Part shown: positions 9,974 through 19,273 of the stretch, in pieces
Position numbering within the stretch: position 1 is the first letter of the stretch
How the letters are laid out: each line of letters starts with the position of its first letter
Assembly: GCF_004366735.1 (NCBI RefSeq)
Contig: NZ_SOQX01000006.1
Location: 62,001 to 126,000, forward strand
Direction of reading: 5' to 3'
Source: Thiohalophilus thiocyanatoxydans
Lineage (GTDB): Bacteria > Pseudomonadota > Gammaproteobacteria > UBA6429 > Thiohalophilaceae
Length of the DNA stretch: 64,000 nt
Made by a program: the position numbers and the translations under genes
Notes under the pieces: model-generated
Told to the model about the DNA's origin: nothing
Database searches by the model: none
Seen by the model: the letters and a program-made list of their open reading frames with translations, nothing else

Positions 9974-11155
9974 ATGACGGATTTTGATGACGAGTGGGCG
10001 GTCGAGACACTGGCGGTACGTGCCGGGCAGGTGCGAACGGGTGAAAACGAACATTCGGAACCGATTTTTACCACCTCCAGCTATGTCTTCGCCAATGCGG
10101 CCGAGGCGGCGGCGCGCTTCAAGGGGGAGTCACCGGGGAATATCTATTCCCGCTTTACCAACCCGACAGTACGAACTTTCGAGCAACGTCTGGCCGCGAT
10201 GGAAGGCGGGCAGTGCTGTGTGGCGACCGCCTCCGGCATGTCGGCGATTCTCAGTACCTGTATGGGATTGCTGCAACAGGGTGACCATATTGTTTCCTCG
10301 CGCTCGATTTTCGGCACCACGGTAGTATTGTTCGACAAGTATCTGAGCAGGGCCGGCATCGAAACCAGTTATGTCCCGTTGACCGATCTCGAGGCGTGGC
10401 AACAGGCGATCCGGCCCAACACCCGGCTGCTGTTTCTGGAAACCCCGTCCAACCCGTTGACCGAGGTGGCCGATATTCAGGCGCTGGCCGATCTGGCGCA
10501 TGCCAATGATTGCCTGCTGGTGGTGGATAACTGTTTCTGTACGCCGGTGCTTCAGCAACCCTTCAAGCTGGGGGCGGATATCGTGATCCATTCGGCGACC
10601 AAGTACATCGACGGGCAGGGCCGTTGTATTGGCGGCGCGGTGGTCGGTGACAACAAGCTGGTCGGCGAAGAGGTATTCGGTTTTTTGCGCAGCGGCGGGC
10701 CGAGTCTCAGTCCGTTCAATGCCTGGGTCTTTCTCAAGGGTCTGGAGACTCTGAACGTGCGCATGAAAGCGCACAGCGATAACGCCCAGGAGCTGGCCGA
10801 ATACCTGCAACAGCACGCCAAAGTCACACGGGTGTTTTATCCCGGCCTGACGGACCATCCGCAACACGAACTGGCCTCGCGTCAGCAGATCGGCTACGGC
10901 GGTGTGCTGGCCTTTGAGGTGGCAGGCGGTCAGGAAGCCGCCTGGAAGCTGATCGATCGCACCCGGTTGCTGTCCATTACCGCCAACCTCGGCGATGCCA
11001 AAAGCACCATCACCCACCCGGCCACCACCACCCACGGCCGGCTCAGCGACGAACAGCGCGCCGAATCAGGCATTACCCCGGGACTGGTGCGGATCGCCGT
11101 CGGGCTGGAAAACGTGGGTGACATCATCGCCGACCTCGAGCGAGGCCTGGTGTAA
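9974..11155 (+). CDS. metZ: O-succinylhomoserine sulfhydrylase
   Basis: 393 aa PLP enzyme of the Cys/Met metabolism gamma family. It likely makes homocysteine directly from O-succinylhomoserine and sulfide. The PLP lysine lies in VIHSATKYIDGQGRCIGG. NIYSRFTNPTVRTFE, ATASGMSAI and LLSITANLGDAKSTITHPATT are family motifs. The variant KYIDGQGR is typical of MetZ rather than of cystathionine synthase (KYLNGHSD). purF-metZ adjacency is seen in Pseudomonas and relatives. No SAM riboswitch was recognised upstream. Confidence 0.92.
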   Translation: MTDFDDEWAVETLAVRAGQVRTGENEHSEPIFTTSSYVFANAAEAAARFKGESPGNIYSRFTNPTVRTFEQRLAAMEGGQCCVATASGMSAILSTCMGLLQQGDHIVSSRSIFGTTVVLFDKYLSRAGIETSYVPLTDLEAWQQAIRPNTRLLFLETPSNPLTEVADIQALADLAHANDCLLVVDNCFCTPVLQQPFKLGADIVIHSATKYIDGQGRCIGGAVVGDNKLVGEEVFGFLRSGGPSLSPFNAWVFLKGLETLNVRMKAHSDNAQELAEYLQQHAKVTRVFYPGLTDHPQHELASRQQIGYGGVLAFEVAGGQEAAWKLIDRTRLLSITANLGDAKSTITHPATTTHGRLSDEQRAESGITPGLVRIAVGLENVGDIIADLERGLV

Positions 11156-11180
11156 GAGACCGTTCCGGGAAGCGTGTTAT

Positions 11181-11394
11181 TAACGCGGAGGACGCAGAGG
11201 CGCAAAGACGCGGAGGTAAAAAATAATTGGTCGTCTGCATGCAGCCCGATAGCTGATGGTCTTGTTTAGTGAATCCCAGCCAGGGGCTATTTGTGAAAAA
11301 CAAACTGATTGGCAAATTCCATATCTCTAACTGTCTCAAGACATAAAGAATTTTCTCTGCGACTCCGCGCCTCTGCGCCCTCCGCGTTATTTTC
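11181..11394. repeat. CGCAGAG-type inverted repeat pair, copy 2 (family C)
   Basis: The left arm (11181-11217) starts TAACGCGGAGGACGCAGAG. The right arm (11352-11394) ends CCTCCGCGTTATT and is its near reverse complement, with a 134-base spacer. The pair fills the gap after metZ. The spacer has no recognisable gene. Confidence 0.75.
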
Positions 11395-11535
11395 CAGAGC
11401 ATCGAGAAATGACACTTTCATTTTGTATCACTCTTTCTGCATGTAGGCATTGTCCTACACGATTTTCGGAAAAGTCTGACAATGATTCTGGCAGGCTAGT
11501 TGCTAGAATTCGTCTATCCATCAGGATGATGCTGA

Positions 11536-11769
11536 ATGGAATCGAAACCAGAGGGATGTTGCCGTATGAAACCTGACGCTTTCACGGAAAGCCGTCCGGG
11601 GATGATCAATGAAGATCATCCGGACCCGTCACCGGATGCTGATGTCGACCAGGAAGCGGATCCACAAGTCAGTTACCCGCGCGAGTTGAACAAGCAGGGG
11701 TTGCTGGTATTACTGGGTGTGTCGCTCGGGGTCGTGGCACTGCTGGTCATTGTCATCGCTGTCGTCTGA
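11536..11769 (+). CDS. Small single-pass membrane protein, unknown
   Basis: 77 aa, or 67 aa from a second ATG at 11566 that has a better-spaced AGAGGG site. The first 50 residues are acidic and proline-rich. A C-terminal hydrophobic segment (LLVLLGVSLGVVALLVIVIAVV) ends the protein, like a tail anchor. I do not recognise a family. Its 3' end overlaps the convergent Nudix gene by 60 bases, which lowers confidence that both annotated ends are right. Confidence 0.45.
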   Translation: MESKPEGCCRMKPDAFTESRPGMINEDHPDPSPDADVDQEADPQVSYPRELNKQGLLVLLGVSLGVVALLVIVIAVV

Positions 11770-12180
11770 TACAGGCCCGGCGTCCAGCCGGGCCAGAAGC
11801 TGGCGGGTCGTGGCGTTGACGTCCAGGCGCGCCAGAACCTGTGGGGTTACCCAGGCGGCGTCGAGCGCGTCGTCGTCGGCCTGCGGTTCGCCGCTGAGAT
11901 ATTCGGCGAGCAGATCCACGATCACGTAGTGATAGCGCAGATTACCCCGCTCGTCCCGTTCGATTACATCAAAACAGAATACCGGCTCTCCGGCCCGGAT
12001 AACGACGCCGGTTTCTTCTTTAATTTCCCGCTCCGCCGCCTGTTGCAGGGTTTCGCCGGCCTGGACTTTGCCGCCGGGGAGCGCCCATTGCCCGGCATTG
12101 GGGGCATTGGCCCGTTGTACCAGTAACACCGCGGTGCCACGCCGGACGATGGCGCCGACCGCCAGTTGGGGATACGACAT
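11710..12180 (-). CDS. Nudix hydrolase (MutT/ADP-ribose pyrophosphatase type)
   Basis: 156 aa. The Nudix box is complete: GGKVQAGETL, then REIKEETGV, giving the G-x5-E-x7-REUxEExGU pattern near residues 36-58. The opening LAVGAIVRRGTAVLLVQRA and the phrase WALPGGKV resemble small ADP-ribose or nucleotide-sugar pyrophosphatases; the substrate cannot be told from sequence. The last 20 residues are acidic and polar (SDDSDDNDQQ) and lie in the overlap with the convergent small membrane protein gene. Confidence 0.88.
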   Translation of the reverse strand: MSYPQLAVGAIVRRGTAVLLVQRANAPNAGQWALPGGKVQAGETLQQAAEREIKEETGVVIRAGEPVFCFDVIERDERGNLRYHYVIVDLLAEYLSGEPQADDDALDAAWVTPQVLARLDVNATTRQLLARLDAGPVSDDSDDNDQQCHDPERHTQ

Positions 12181-12243
12181 GGAAAAACTCTCCGCAGCGG
12201 TTGCTGCGAAGAGCTTATCAGATTGCCGGCAGGGCGGGGTGGC

Positions 12244-12444
12244 CTAGTCGGCCTGCCAGTCCTGTCCCGGAAACAGTCGCGCTGACTGGCGATGGTGATG
12301 CCGTAGCCACAACACCAGTACGCCGGTCATGCTCATCAGCAGGCCGGAAGCGAAGGGCATGATCCCCTCCAGCCACAACATGGCGGCGACGCCGACACAA
12401 AGGTAGAAATAGGGCAGAAGCTCGTAAACGGGTTTGGGAATCAT
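12244..12444 (-). CDS. Small two-segment membrane protein, unknown
   Basis: 66 aa. Two hydrophobic segments (about residues 8-25 and 28-47: YFYLCVGVAAMLWLEG and GLLMSMTGVLVLWL) are followed by a basic HHHRQSARLFPGQ tail. It resembles short conserved hypothetical membrane proteins of gammaproteobacteria, but I cannot assign a role. It lies between the Nudix gene and the divergent glycerate kinase. Confidence 0.55.
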   Translation of the reverse strand: MIPKPVYELLPYFYLCVGVAAMLWLEGIMPFASGLLMSMTGVLVLWLRHHHRQSARLFPGQDWQAD

Positions 12445-12602
12445 CGGTGATGCCTCTCGCTGGTTTCATTCCTTGAAAGGCCGGGTGTTGACCGGGTGTA
12501 TTGTCGAATCGGCAATTGTTTCAGCCTAGCACCCTTTCCCGACAATGCCAGAGCGGGACGGCTTTATTGACCCCGGCAGGAAAACGGGTATGGTGTCAGA
12601 CC

Positions 12603-13850
12603 ATGCAATCCGCCGATACCCATGCCGAATCCCTGCTGCTGCAGCTTTATCACGCCGGCCTGGAGGCGGTTGCCGGCGAGCCGGTGACCGCCCGTTATCT
12701 GCGCCAGCGGCTCTGGCAGCCCGACAGGCCGGTGGCGCTGCTGGCCTGTGGCAAGGCGGCGCCGGCCATGGCCCGGGGCGCGGTGGCGGCCCTCGGGCCA
12801 CGGATTGAACAGGCGCTGCTGGTGACCAAGCACGGTCATCGCGAGTCCGGCTTTCCCGCGCACTGGCAATGTCTGGAAGCCGGCCATCCGCTGCCGGACG
12901 AGGCCAGTCTGCAGGCCGGTCAGCGGGTACTCGAGTTTGTCGCGGCGTTGCCGCCCCACATGCCGCTGTTGGCACTGATCTCCGGTGGCAGCTCGGCCCT
13001 GCTGGAGGTGCTGCCGCCGGGGGTGAGCCTGGCCGATCTGCGCCGGGTCAATGACTGGTTGCTGGGCAGCGGCGCCGATATTGGGGCCATGAACCGGTTG
13101 CGCAAGGCACTCTCCTGCATCAAGGGGGGCAAGCTGGCCGACTATCTGGGTGAGCGGCCGGTACTGAGTCTGATGATGTCCGATGTTCCCGGGGATGATC
13201 CGGCGGTGATCGGCTCGGGATTGCTGAGCCCCCGTGCGGCGGAGGTGCCGCCGACACAGTTGCCCGACTGGCTGGCGGCGTTGCTGGCCGGACGGGCCGA
13301 TTGTCCGCCGGCGGCGGCCTCGACACCGCGGATAGAACAGCAAATTATCGCCAGCAACCGGGAGGCCTGTGAGGCGGTTGCCGACGCGGCCCGGGCCCGG
13401 TCGCTGGCGGTGGAACTCCACGAACCGCTGTATGCGCCGGTGCCCGAGGTGACGGCGCAGCTGGCCGGGTTTTTGCGCACGGCAGCGCCCGGCGTGCATA
13501 TCTGGGGCGGGGAGCCGACCCTGACCCTGCCCGCACAGCCGGGCCGCGGCGGGCGTAATCAGCATCTGGCTTTGAGCCTGGCCCGGGTGCTGGCCGGCGA
13601 GCCGGGCATCAGCATCCTGTGCGGCGCCACCGACGGCAGCGACGGTCCCGGTCATGATGCCGGCGCCCTGATCGACGGCACCACGGTGCTTCAGGAGCTC
13701 GATTACCCCGGCGGCGCCGCACGGGCCTTGGCAGACGCCGACAGCGGTACCTATCTGGCCGAGGCCGGCGCCTTGATCGACACCGGCCCGACCGGGACCA
13801 ATGTCATGGATCTGGTTATAGCAATAAAAACAGGGCCGAGGGACGAGTGA
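12603..13850 (+). CDS. Glycerate 2-kinase (MOFRL family)
   Basis: 415 aa from the ATG at 12603. The family (GckA/TtuD) phosphorylates D-glycerate to 2-phosphoglycerate with ATP. Signatures are LACGKAAPAMARGA, LISGGSSALLEVLPPGVSL, the loop MNRLRKALSCIKGGKLA, SDVPGDDPAVIGSG, WGGEPTLTLP with GRGGRNQHLALSLA, and DGSDGPGHDAGALID (MOFRL domain). The last residues (GPRDE) and the stop codon lie in a GAGGGAC heptad repeat, so the natural C-terminus has probably been replaced. An in-frame ATG at 12501 would add an unconserved leader. Confidence 0.9.
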   Translation: MQSADTHAESLLLQLYHAGLEAVAGEPVTARYLRQRLWQPDRPVALLACGKAAPAMARGAVAALGPRIEQALLVTKHGHRESGFPAHWQCLEAGHPLPDEASLQAGQRVLEFVAALPPHMPLLALISGGSSALLEVLPPGVSLADLRRVNDWLLGSGADIGAMNRLRKALSCIKGGKLADYLGERPVLSLMMSDVPGDDPAVIGSGLLSPRAAEVPPTQLPDWLAALLAGRADCPPAAASTPRIEQQIIASNREACEAVADAARARSLAVELHEPLYAPVPEVTAQLAGFLRTAAPGVHIWGGEPTLTLPAQPGRGGRNQHLALSLARVLAGEPGISILCGATDGSDGPGHDAGALIDGTTVLQELDYPGGAARALADADSGTYLAEAGALIDTGPTGTNVMDLVIAIKTGPRDE

Positions 13851-13996
13851 CGAGGTACGAGGTGACTTTACGCGGGTCGGTTTTGACTTGTTTTCCTTCC
13901 GCTGTTCTTTCCCGATCGAGGCAGGCTGTTACAATATCGCTATGAACCAGCCGGATACGCCTCGTCCCTCGTCCCTTGTCCCTCGTCCCTCTGTTT
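13835..13996. repeat. GAGGGAC heptad inverted pair, copy 1 (family A)
   Basis: Left arm 13835-13865 (GCCGAGGGACGAGTGACGAG, then related units) and right arm 13957-13996, with units of the complement (CTCGTCC, CTCGTCC, CTTGTCC, CTCGTCC), flank about 90 bases. The left arm contains the stop codon of the glycerate kinase gene. The right arm encodes residues about 7-17 of the next protein. Confidence 0.8.
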
Positions 13997-14781
13997 TTGA
14001 TGAGGCCGAAACCTGTCTGCGCGCCTGTGATCCCGATACCAAACTGCAGTTGACCCGGGCGGTCTCGGCGGCCTGGCAGGCAGGGGCGTTGTCGTGCGAA
14101 ACCGGCGGGGAGGCGGTGCGTTTGTCCGAGCCGGGACGCCCGGCCCGGCCCGAGCTGGTGGCGCCCCGGGATCTGCCGGCTCGCAGTACGGCCAGTGAGG
14201 CGGGCCGGGCGGCGCTGATCCATTCGATCTGTCACATCGAATTCAATGCCATTAATCTGGCCTGGGATGCGGTGTACCGGTTTCGCGGGTTGCCCGGGGC
14301 CTATTACACTGACTGGATCAAGGTGGCGCGCGAGGAGGCGTATCATTTCAGCCTGCTGCGCGATCATCTGCGTCACCTGGGCTATGACTATGGCGATTTT
14401 CCGGCGCACAACGGCTTGTGGGAGATGTGTCTGCAGACCGCCCATGATCCGCTGGTGCGCATGGCGCTGGTACCGCGGGTGCTGGAAGCACGTGGACTGG
14501 ATGTGACGCCGGGGATCATGCGCAAGCTGGAACAAAGCGGCGATGATAATGCCGTGGATCTGTTGCGCATCATTCAGCGCGATGAAGTGGGGCATGTGGC
14601 CATCGGTTCACGCTGGTTTCGTTATCTGTGTGAACAGCGACAGCTCGAACCGGAAGCCACATTCCGTGAATTATTTGAACAATACATGCCGGGGGGCGGC
14701 CGGGGGCCGCTGGACAGGCGCTCACGCCTGCAGGCCGGCTTTTCCGAAGCAGAACTTGATTATATTGAAGGGGTAGGATGA
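13942..14781 (+). CDS. DUF455 ferritin-like protein
   Basis: 279 aa. The central part (HSICHIEFNAINLAWDAVYR, ARVEEYHF-like region VAREEAYHFSLLRDHL, and RDEVGHVAIGSRWF) carries the E/ExxH pattern of a four-helix ferritin-like di-iron protein of the DUF455 family. The biochemical role is not established. Residues 7-17 ([11 protein letters not shown]) are encoded by the right arm of a GAGGGAC heptad repeat, so this N-terminus is repeat-derived and the ancestral start may have been elsewhere. The stop overlaps the start of the next gene, pointing to coupling with the lipoprotein. Confidence 0.85.
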   Translation: MNQPDTPRPSSLVPRPSVFDEAETCLRACDPDTKLQLTRAVSAAWQAGALSCETGGEAVRLSEPGRPARPELVAPRDLPARSTASEAGRAALIHSICHIEFNAINLAWDAVYRFRGLPGAYYTDWIKVAREEAYHFSLLRDHLRHLGYDYGDFPAHNGLWEMCLQTAHDPLVRMALVPRVLEARGLDVTPGIMRKLEQSGDDNAVDLLRIIQRDEVGHVAIGSRWFRYLCEQRQLEPEATFRELFEQYMPGGGRGPLDRRSRLQAGFSEAELDYIEGVG

Positions 14782-15536
14782 TGTTGCACTACAAAGCAGT
14801 AATTACCGCCCTGGCAGCGTTGCTGCTGGGTGCCTGTAATAACGCGGAACAGGCGAAACCGGAAGAAGATACATCGGTCAAGATTGATTTTGTTGAATAC
14901 GAGAAAAATTCCGAACCCTATCCAACCCGATTGATTGTGACCAACAAGTTCATGCGCTTCGATGATGGTGAGGACTCAACCAGTTTCCTCCTGTTTGATC
15001 GTGACGGCAATACAATCTATAGCGTAAATGACGATGATCGCACGGTTATGTCAGTGGAAAGCCAGGATATCGATCTGGAGCCCCCGATGGAGCTCAATCT
15101 GGAAGAACACAACCTGGGCACCCTGGAAGATGCTCCGGCAATAGAAGGTAAAGAGCCACAGCATTACGAGTTCAGTGCTAATGGTGATATCTGTTATAAC
15201 GTGGTGGCCGTCGAGGATTTGATGCCCGATGTGGTGGAGGCGATGAAAGCGTTCACCACCATCCTGGCGGATGACAGCAAGGTAACCTTCAACAATATGC
15301 CGGCCGACTTACACGATGCTTGTGACATGTCGATGAGCACCTTTGCCGCCGGTCGGCATCTGAAACACGGTTTTCCGATCCAGGAGTGGAGTGTCGATGG
15401 TGCTGGCCGCACCCTGGTCGATTATGATAAAGACTATGAACCTGATCCGGCATTGTTTGAAGTGCCGGGAGAGGACTACCAGCATTTTTCCGTTCAGGAG
15501 ATGCGCGAAGGCAAGGTCACCGGCGGTGGGCATTGA
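14778..15536 (+). CDS. Lipoprotein of unknown function
   Basis: 252 aa. The signal peptide ends in a lipobox LLLGAC, with lipidated cysteine near residue 20. The mature protein is acidic and mostly beta-like (PTRLIVTNKFMRFDDGEDSTSFLLFD, GNTIYSVNDDDRTVMSV). No domain is recognised. The start codon overlaps the DUF455 stop by 4 nt, with a second ATG three codons into the overlap, so the pair is likely co-translated. After Cys the next residue is Asn, not Asp, predicting outer-membrane sorting by the Lol rule. Confidence 0.75.
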   Translation: MMLHYKAVITALAALLLGACNNAEQAKPEEDTSVKIDFVEYEKNSEPYPTRLIVTNKFMRFDDGEDSTSFLLFDRDGNTIYSVNDDDRTVMSVESQDIDLEPPMELNLEEHNLGTLEDAPAIEGKEPQHYEFSANGDICYNVVAVEDLMPDVVEAMKAFTTILADDSKVTFNNMPADLHDACDMSMSTFAAGRHLKHGFPIQEWSVDGAGRTLVDYDKDYEPDPALFEVPGEDYQHFSVQEMREGKVTGGGH

Positions 15537-15569
15537 ACTATTAACGTTCTCTGAAAAGAAGAAAAACTT

Positions 15570-15776
15570 TTACCGCAGAGGATTTATGCCCTCCAGGGTA
15601 CACAGAGAGTTGAACTTGAATCTTGAATTGCCCTGAATATCGGTCCATCGACACTTGGATAAAAGTAGGCCGAGTCAAGCGTAGCGGACCCGGCAATCTT
15701 TCAGGGTGCTCGAATCGCTATATCTGTTAAACACCATACAACAGAAGCAATGTTCTCCGTGTCCTCTGCGGTAAAC
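15570..15776. repeat. CGCAGAG-type inverted pair, copy 3, with internal REP-like palindrome (family C)
   Basis: The arm TTACCGCAGAGGATTTATGC (from 15570) is matched in inverse by GTGTCCTCTGCGGTAAA (to 15776). Inside and just after it are two direct copies, 129 bases apart, of a palindrome-like sequence: GTCAAGCGTAGCGGACCCGG (about 15674-15694) and GAATCAAGCGCAGCGGATCC (about 15803-15822). Similar TCAAGCG..AGCG stem-loops are common intergenic elements in gammaproteobacteria. There is no gene in this gap. Confidence 0.6.
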
Positions 15777-15832
15777 AGTTAATCGATTAAACAAGCAGGT
15801 CGAATCAAGCGCAGCGGATCCGGTAATCTTCT

Positions 15833-16552
15833 TTAAAGCGGTAACCCTTCCAGCCGGCAGCCGCTTGCATCGCACACCAGCACGCTGCCCTGTTCATACC
15901 AGTCTCCCAGTACGATGCGCCGGGCCGGCCGGCCATCCAGGTCGAACTCATGGATCGCCGGGCGATGGGTATGACCGTGGATCATCTGTCGCAGGTCGTG
16001 ATCACGCAGGGTCTGCATCACGGCATCCTGATTGACGTCCATGATCGCTTCATCCTTGCTGCCGGTCTCGAGCTTGCTGGTCTCGCGGTATTGCTTCGCC
16101 AGCGCCAGGCGCTCTTCGGGGGACTTGGCCAGCAGGGCTTGCTGCCACTGCGGATCGCGCACCATGCGCCGAAACTCCTGGTAGGGGCGATCGTCGGTGC
16201 AGAGAACGTCGCCGTGCAACAGTAAAGTCGGCGTGCCGTACAGGTCGATGGTGGCCGGTTCAGGCAGCAGCGTCGCGCCGCTTTGCCGACAGAACTCCTC
16301 GCCCATGAGAAAATCCCGGTTGCCGTACATGACGTACAGTGGCACCTGCCGGGAGAGCTGCTGCATGGCTTCCAATGCTTCCCGATACTCGGGCAGGATC
16401 ATATCGTCCCCGAGCCAGACCTCGAACAGATCGCCGAGAATATACAGCGCTTCGGCCCGGGGCGCGCGGGTCTGCAGAAACTCGATGAACAGCCGGGTGA
16501 TCGCCGGGCGTTCATCGCTGAGATGCAGATCCGAGATGAACAGGGTAGTCAT
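15833..16552 (-). CDS. lpxH: UDP-2,3-diacylglucosamine diphosphatase
   Basis: 239 aa calcineurin-like phosphoesterase that hydrolyses UDP-2,3-diacylglucosamine to lipid X and UMP in lipid A synthesis. The metal-binding set is complete: FISDLHL, LGDLFEVWLGDD, MYGNRDFL, LLHGDVLCTDD and IHGHTHRP. Length is normal. It is the last gene of a minus-strand group with two cyclophilin genes, an order known from E. coli (ppiB-lpxH next to cysS). Confidence 0.96.
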   Translation of the reverse strand: MTTLFISDLHLSDERPAITRLFIEFLQTRAPRAEALYILGDLFEVWLGDDMILPEYREALEAMQQLSRQVPLYVMYGNRDFLMGEEFCRQSGATLLPEPATIDLYGTPTLLLHGDVLCTDDRPYQEFRRMVRDPQWQQALLAKSPEERLALAKQYRETSKLETGSKDEAIMDVNQDAVMQTLRDHDLRQMIHGHTHRPAIHEFDLDGRPARRIVLGDWYEQGSVLVCDASGCRLEGLPL

Positions 16553-16559
16553 GCCGATC

Positions 16560-17051
16560 TTATTCGACTTCCACCCGCTCGATCACGATATCTTCTTTGG
16601 GCACATCCTGGTGATGACCGAAAGAGCCTGTCTCGACCTTGCGGATTTCATCCACGACATCCATGCCTTCGGTCACCTTGCCGAAAACACAATAGCCCCA
16701 GCCTTCCCGCGTTTCGGAGCGAAAGTTCAGAAAATCGTTGTTGGCGACATTGATGAAGAACTGAGATGAAGCGGAGTGGGGATCCGGTGTCCGCGCCATG
16801 GCTACGGCACCGCGTTCGTTGGCCAGCCCGTTGTTGGCTTCATTCTGAATGGGGGGGTGGCTTTTTTTCTCGCGCATGCCCGGCTCCATGCCGCCGCCCT
16901 GGACCATGAAATCCGGAATCACACGATGGAAAATCGTTCCGTCGTAAAAGCCTTCCCGGGCATAGTTGAGAAAGTTTTCCACGGTAACGGGGGCCTTTTC
17001 GGCATTGAGTTCCAGCACAATCGTGCCTTTGTTGGTGTGCAACTTGACCAT
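16560..17051 (-). CDS. ppiB: Peptidyl-prolyl cis-trans isomerase B, cytosolic cyclophilin
   Basis: 163 aa, no signal peptide. Cyclophilin motifs: [45 protein letters not shown] and WGYCVFGKV. Catalytic arginine lies in FHRVIP. It lies seven bases from lpxH and 13 from the secreted paralogue upstream, so the three are probably one operon. Confidence 0.95.
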   Translation of the reverse strand: MVKLHTNKGTIVLELNAEKAPVTVENFLNYAREGFYDGTIFHRVIPDFMVQGGGMEPGMREKKSHPPIQNEANNGLANERGAVAMARTPDPHSASSQFFINVANNDFLNFRSETREGWGYCVFGKVTEGMDVVDEIRKVETGSFGHHQDVPKEDIVIERVEVE

Positions 17052-17064
17052 AAATCAGGTTCCT

Positions 17065-17673
17065 TTAGTCGGAAGAGTCGGATTGCGCCGGGTTGAGCCG
17101 CGTAACCTGTTCAATGATGACGGGGGTGTCCGGTACGTCCTGGGGAAACGGGCCGGCGGCTCCGGTCGAGACACTCTTGATTTTGTCGACAACATCCATG
17201 CCTTTGACCACCTTGCCGAATACGGCATAACCCCAGCCACGCGGTGTTTTGGCGCTGTGATTGAGAAAATCATTATCGGCCACATTGATAAAGAACTGGG
17301 CGCTGGCGGAATGGGGATCGGCTGTGCGCGCCATGGCGACGGTACCAGTTTTGTTTTTCAGCCCGTTATCGGCTTCGTTGACAATGGGCGGACGGGTTTC
17401 CTTGCGTTCGTAAGTCGGGGTAAATCCGCCGCCCTGGATCATGAAGTCATCGATTACCCGGTGAAAAAGGGTGTTGTCGTAAAAACCCTCATCCACATAC
17501 TGGAGAAAATTATCAACGGTTTTGGGGGCTTTTTCCGGGTTCAGTTCCAGAGCGATGGTGCCCATACTGGTTTGTATTTCGACCCGGGGGGCGGATTCCT
17601 GGGCAAAGGCGCCGAGCGGGATCAGCAGCAGTGACAGTTTGAGCCAGAGCAGGAGGTGTTTCATAGACAGCAT
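17065..17673 (-). CDS. ppiA: Periplasmic cyclophilin-type peptidyl-prolyl isomerase
   Basis: 202 aa; an alternative ATG four codons in (17661) also fits. A signal peptide ([19 protein letters not shown]) directs it to the periplasm. The domain repeats the cyclophilin motifs of the neighbouring gene ([45 protein letters not shown]). The two are clearly tandem paralogues, one secreted and one cytosolic. Divergently transcribed from cysS. Confidence 0.93.
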   Translation of the reverse strand: MLSMKHLLLWLKLSLLLIPLGAFAQESAPRVEIQTSMGTIALELNPEKAPKTVDNFLQYVDEGFYDNTLFHRVIDDFMIQGGGFTPTYERKETRPPIVNEADNGLKNKTGTVAMARTADPHSASAQFFINVADNDFLNHSAKTPRGWGYAVFGKVVKGMDVVDKIKSVSTGAAGPFPQDVPDTPVIIEQVTRLNPAQSDSSD

Positions 17674-17831
17674 TCCACGGTTGTTGTCGGAAGGCCCATG
17701 ATAATCGGTTTGCCCGGCGGGTAAAAGGCCGGAAACGGAGGGCGAATTTTGTCTGGGCCGGTGAATTCCGGTACCCTACGCGCTGGCCGTGCGCACGAGG
17801 CCGGCGCCAGTGGACGAGTGAGTTGAGTCAA

Positions 17832-19220
17832 ATGCTGCAAATTCATAACAATCTGAGTAAACGCAAGGAACCCTTCAGGCCAATCGATCCGGCCAATGTC
17901 CGGATGTACGTCTGCGGCATGACGGTGTATGACATGTGTCACATCGGTCATGCCCGGGTGCTGGTGGTGTTCGACGTGGTTTATCGTTATCTGTGCGAAG
18001 TGTTCGGGAGCGACCACGTCACCTATGTGCGCAATATTACCGATATCGACGACAAGATTATCCAGCGCGCCAGGGAAAACGATGAAGGTATCGATTCTCT
18101 GACCGGGCGCTATATCGATGAGATGAATCGCGATGCCGAGGCGCTGGGGGTGCTACATCCCAATCAGGAGCCGCGTGCCACCGGGCACATGCAGCAAATT
18201 ATCGACATGATTGGCACCTTGGTGGAGAAGGGTTACGCCTATGCCGCCGATAACGGCGATGTCTATTATGATGTCAGTCACTTCGAGCATTATGGGCGGC
18301 TGTCGGGCAAGCATATCGAGGATCTGCGCGCCGGCGAGCGTATCGCTGTGGATGAAGCCAAGCAGGATCCGCTCGATTTCGTTCTCTGGAAGGCGGCCAA
18401 ACCGGAGGAGCCGGCCTGGGACTCGCCCTGGGGTCGGGGTCGGCCCGGCTGGCATATCGAATGTTCAGCCATGTCGACCCATTGTCTGGGCCACCATTTT
18501 GATATTCACGGTGGTGGACTGGATCTGCAGTTTCCCCATCACGAGAATGAAATTGCCCAGTCGGAAGCGGCGACCGGCGAGACCTTTGTTAATGTCTGGA
18601 TGCACAATGGCTTTGTGCGCGTCGATGAAGAGAAAATGTCCAAGTCGCTGGGTAACTTTTTTACCATTCGCGATGTATTGCAACAGTATGCGCCGGAAGT
18701 GGTGCGCTACTTTATTCTCTCCAGCCATTACCGCAGCCCGTTGAATTATTCGGATCAACATCTGGACAACGCCAAGGCGGCGCTGACCACGTTGTATACG
18801 GCACTGCGTGGCTTTGAGGATGTGGCGCCCGCGATCAGTGCCGATATGACCTGTGTGGAACGCTTTCGTGCGGCAATGGATGATGACTTCAATACCCCCG
18901 AAGCACAGGTCGTCCTGTTCGAACTGGCTCACGAGATCAATAAACAGACCGATCCGGCTGCCGCGCGACAGACGGCCGCCACGCTCAAATATCTCGGTGC
19001 CCTGCTGGGGCTCCTGCAGCAGTCGCCGGAAGCCTTCTTGCAGGGCGAGGGTGCCGGCGAGGGGCCGGACAGCGAGGCCATCGAGGCACTGATCCGGCAA
19101 CGTACCGATGCGCGGGCCAACAAGGACTGGGCGGAAAGTGACCGGATTCGGGACCTGTTACGTGAACAGGGCGTGATCCTGGAAGATGGTCCCGGCGGCA
19201 CCACCTGGCGACGCGTGTAA
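17832..19220 (+). CDS. cysS: Cysteinyl-tRNA synthetase
   Basis: 462 aa class I synthetase, from the ATG at 17832 (a TTG nine bases upstream is possible). The HIGH signature is CHIGHAR, and KMSKS occurs as [10 protein letters not shown]. Zinc ligands are the cysteine in CGMTVYDMC, the cysteine in WHIECSAMS, and the HENE segment ([12 protein letters not shown]). Length is typical. Confidence 0.97.
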   Translation: MLQIHNNLSKRKEPFRPIDPANVRMYVCGMTVYDMCHIGHARVLVVFDVVYRYLCEVFGSDHVTYVRNITDIDDKIIQRARENDEGIDSLTGRYIDEMNRDAEALGVLHPNQEPRATGHMQQIIDMIGTLVEKGYAYAADNGDVYYDVSHFEHYGRLSGKHIEDLRAGERIAVDEAKQDPLDFVLWKAAKPEEPAWDSPWGRGRPGWHIECSAMSTHCLGHHFDIHGGGLDLQFPHHENEIAQSEAATGETFVNVWMHNGFVRVDEEKMSKSLGNFFTIRDVLQQYAPEVVRYFILSSHYRSPLNYSDQHLDNAKAALTTLYTALRGFEDVAPAISADMTCVERFRAAMDDDFNTPEAQVVLFELAHEINKQTDPAAARQTAATLKYLGALLGLLQQSPEAFLQGEGAGEGPDSEAIEALIRQRTDARANKDWAESDRIRDLLREQGVILEDGPGGTTWRRV

Positions 19221-19273
19221 GTTTGCGGCGTTAACGCCGACAAACAGACCGAACCCGCGGTAAGGAGGTGACT

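Noticed and set aside
11536-11769. Toxin-antitoxin interpretation of the small membrane protein
   Set aside because: There is no partner gene and no antisense RNA promoter evident; the overlap with the Nudix gene is convergent only.
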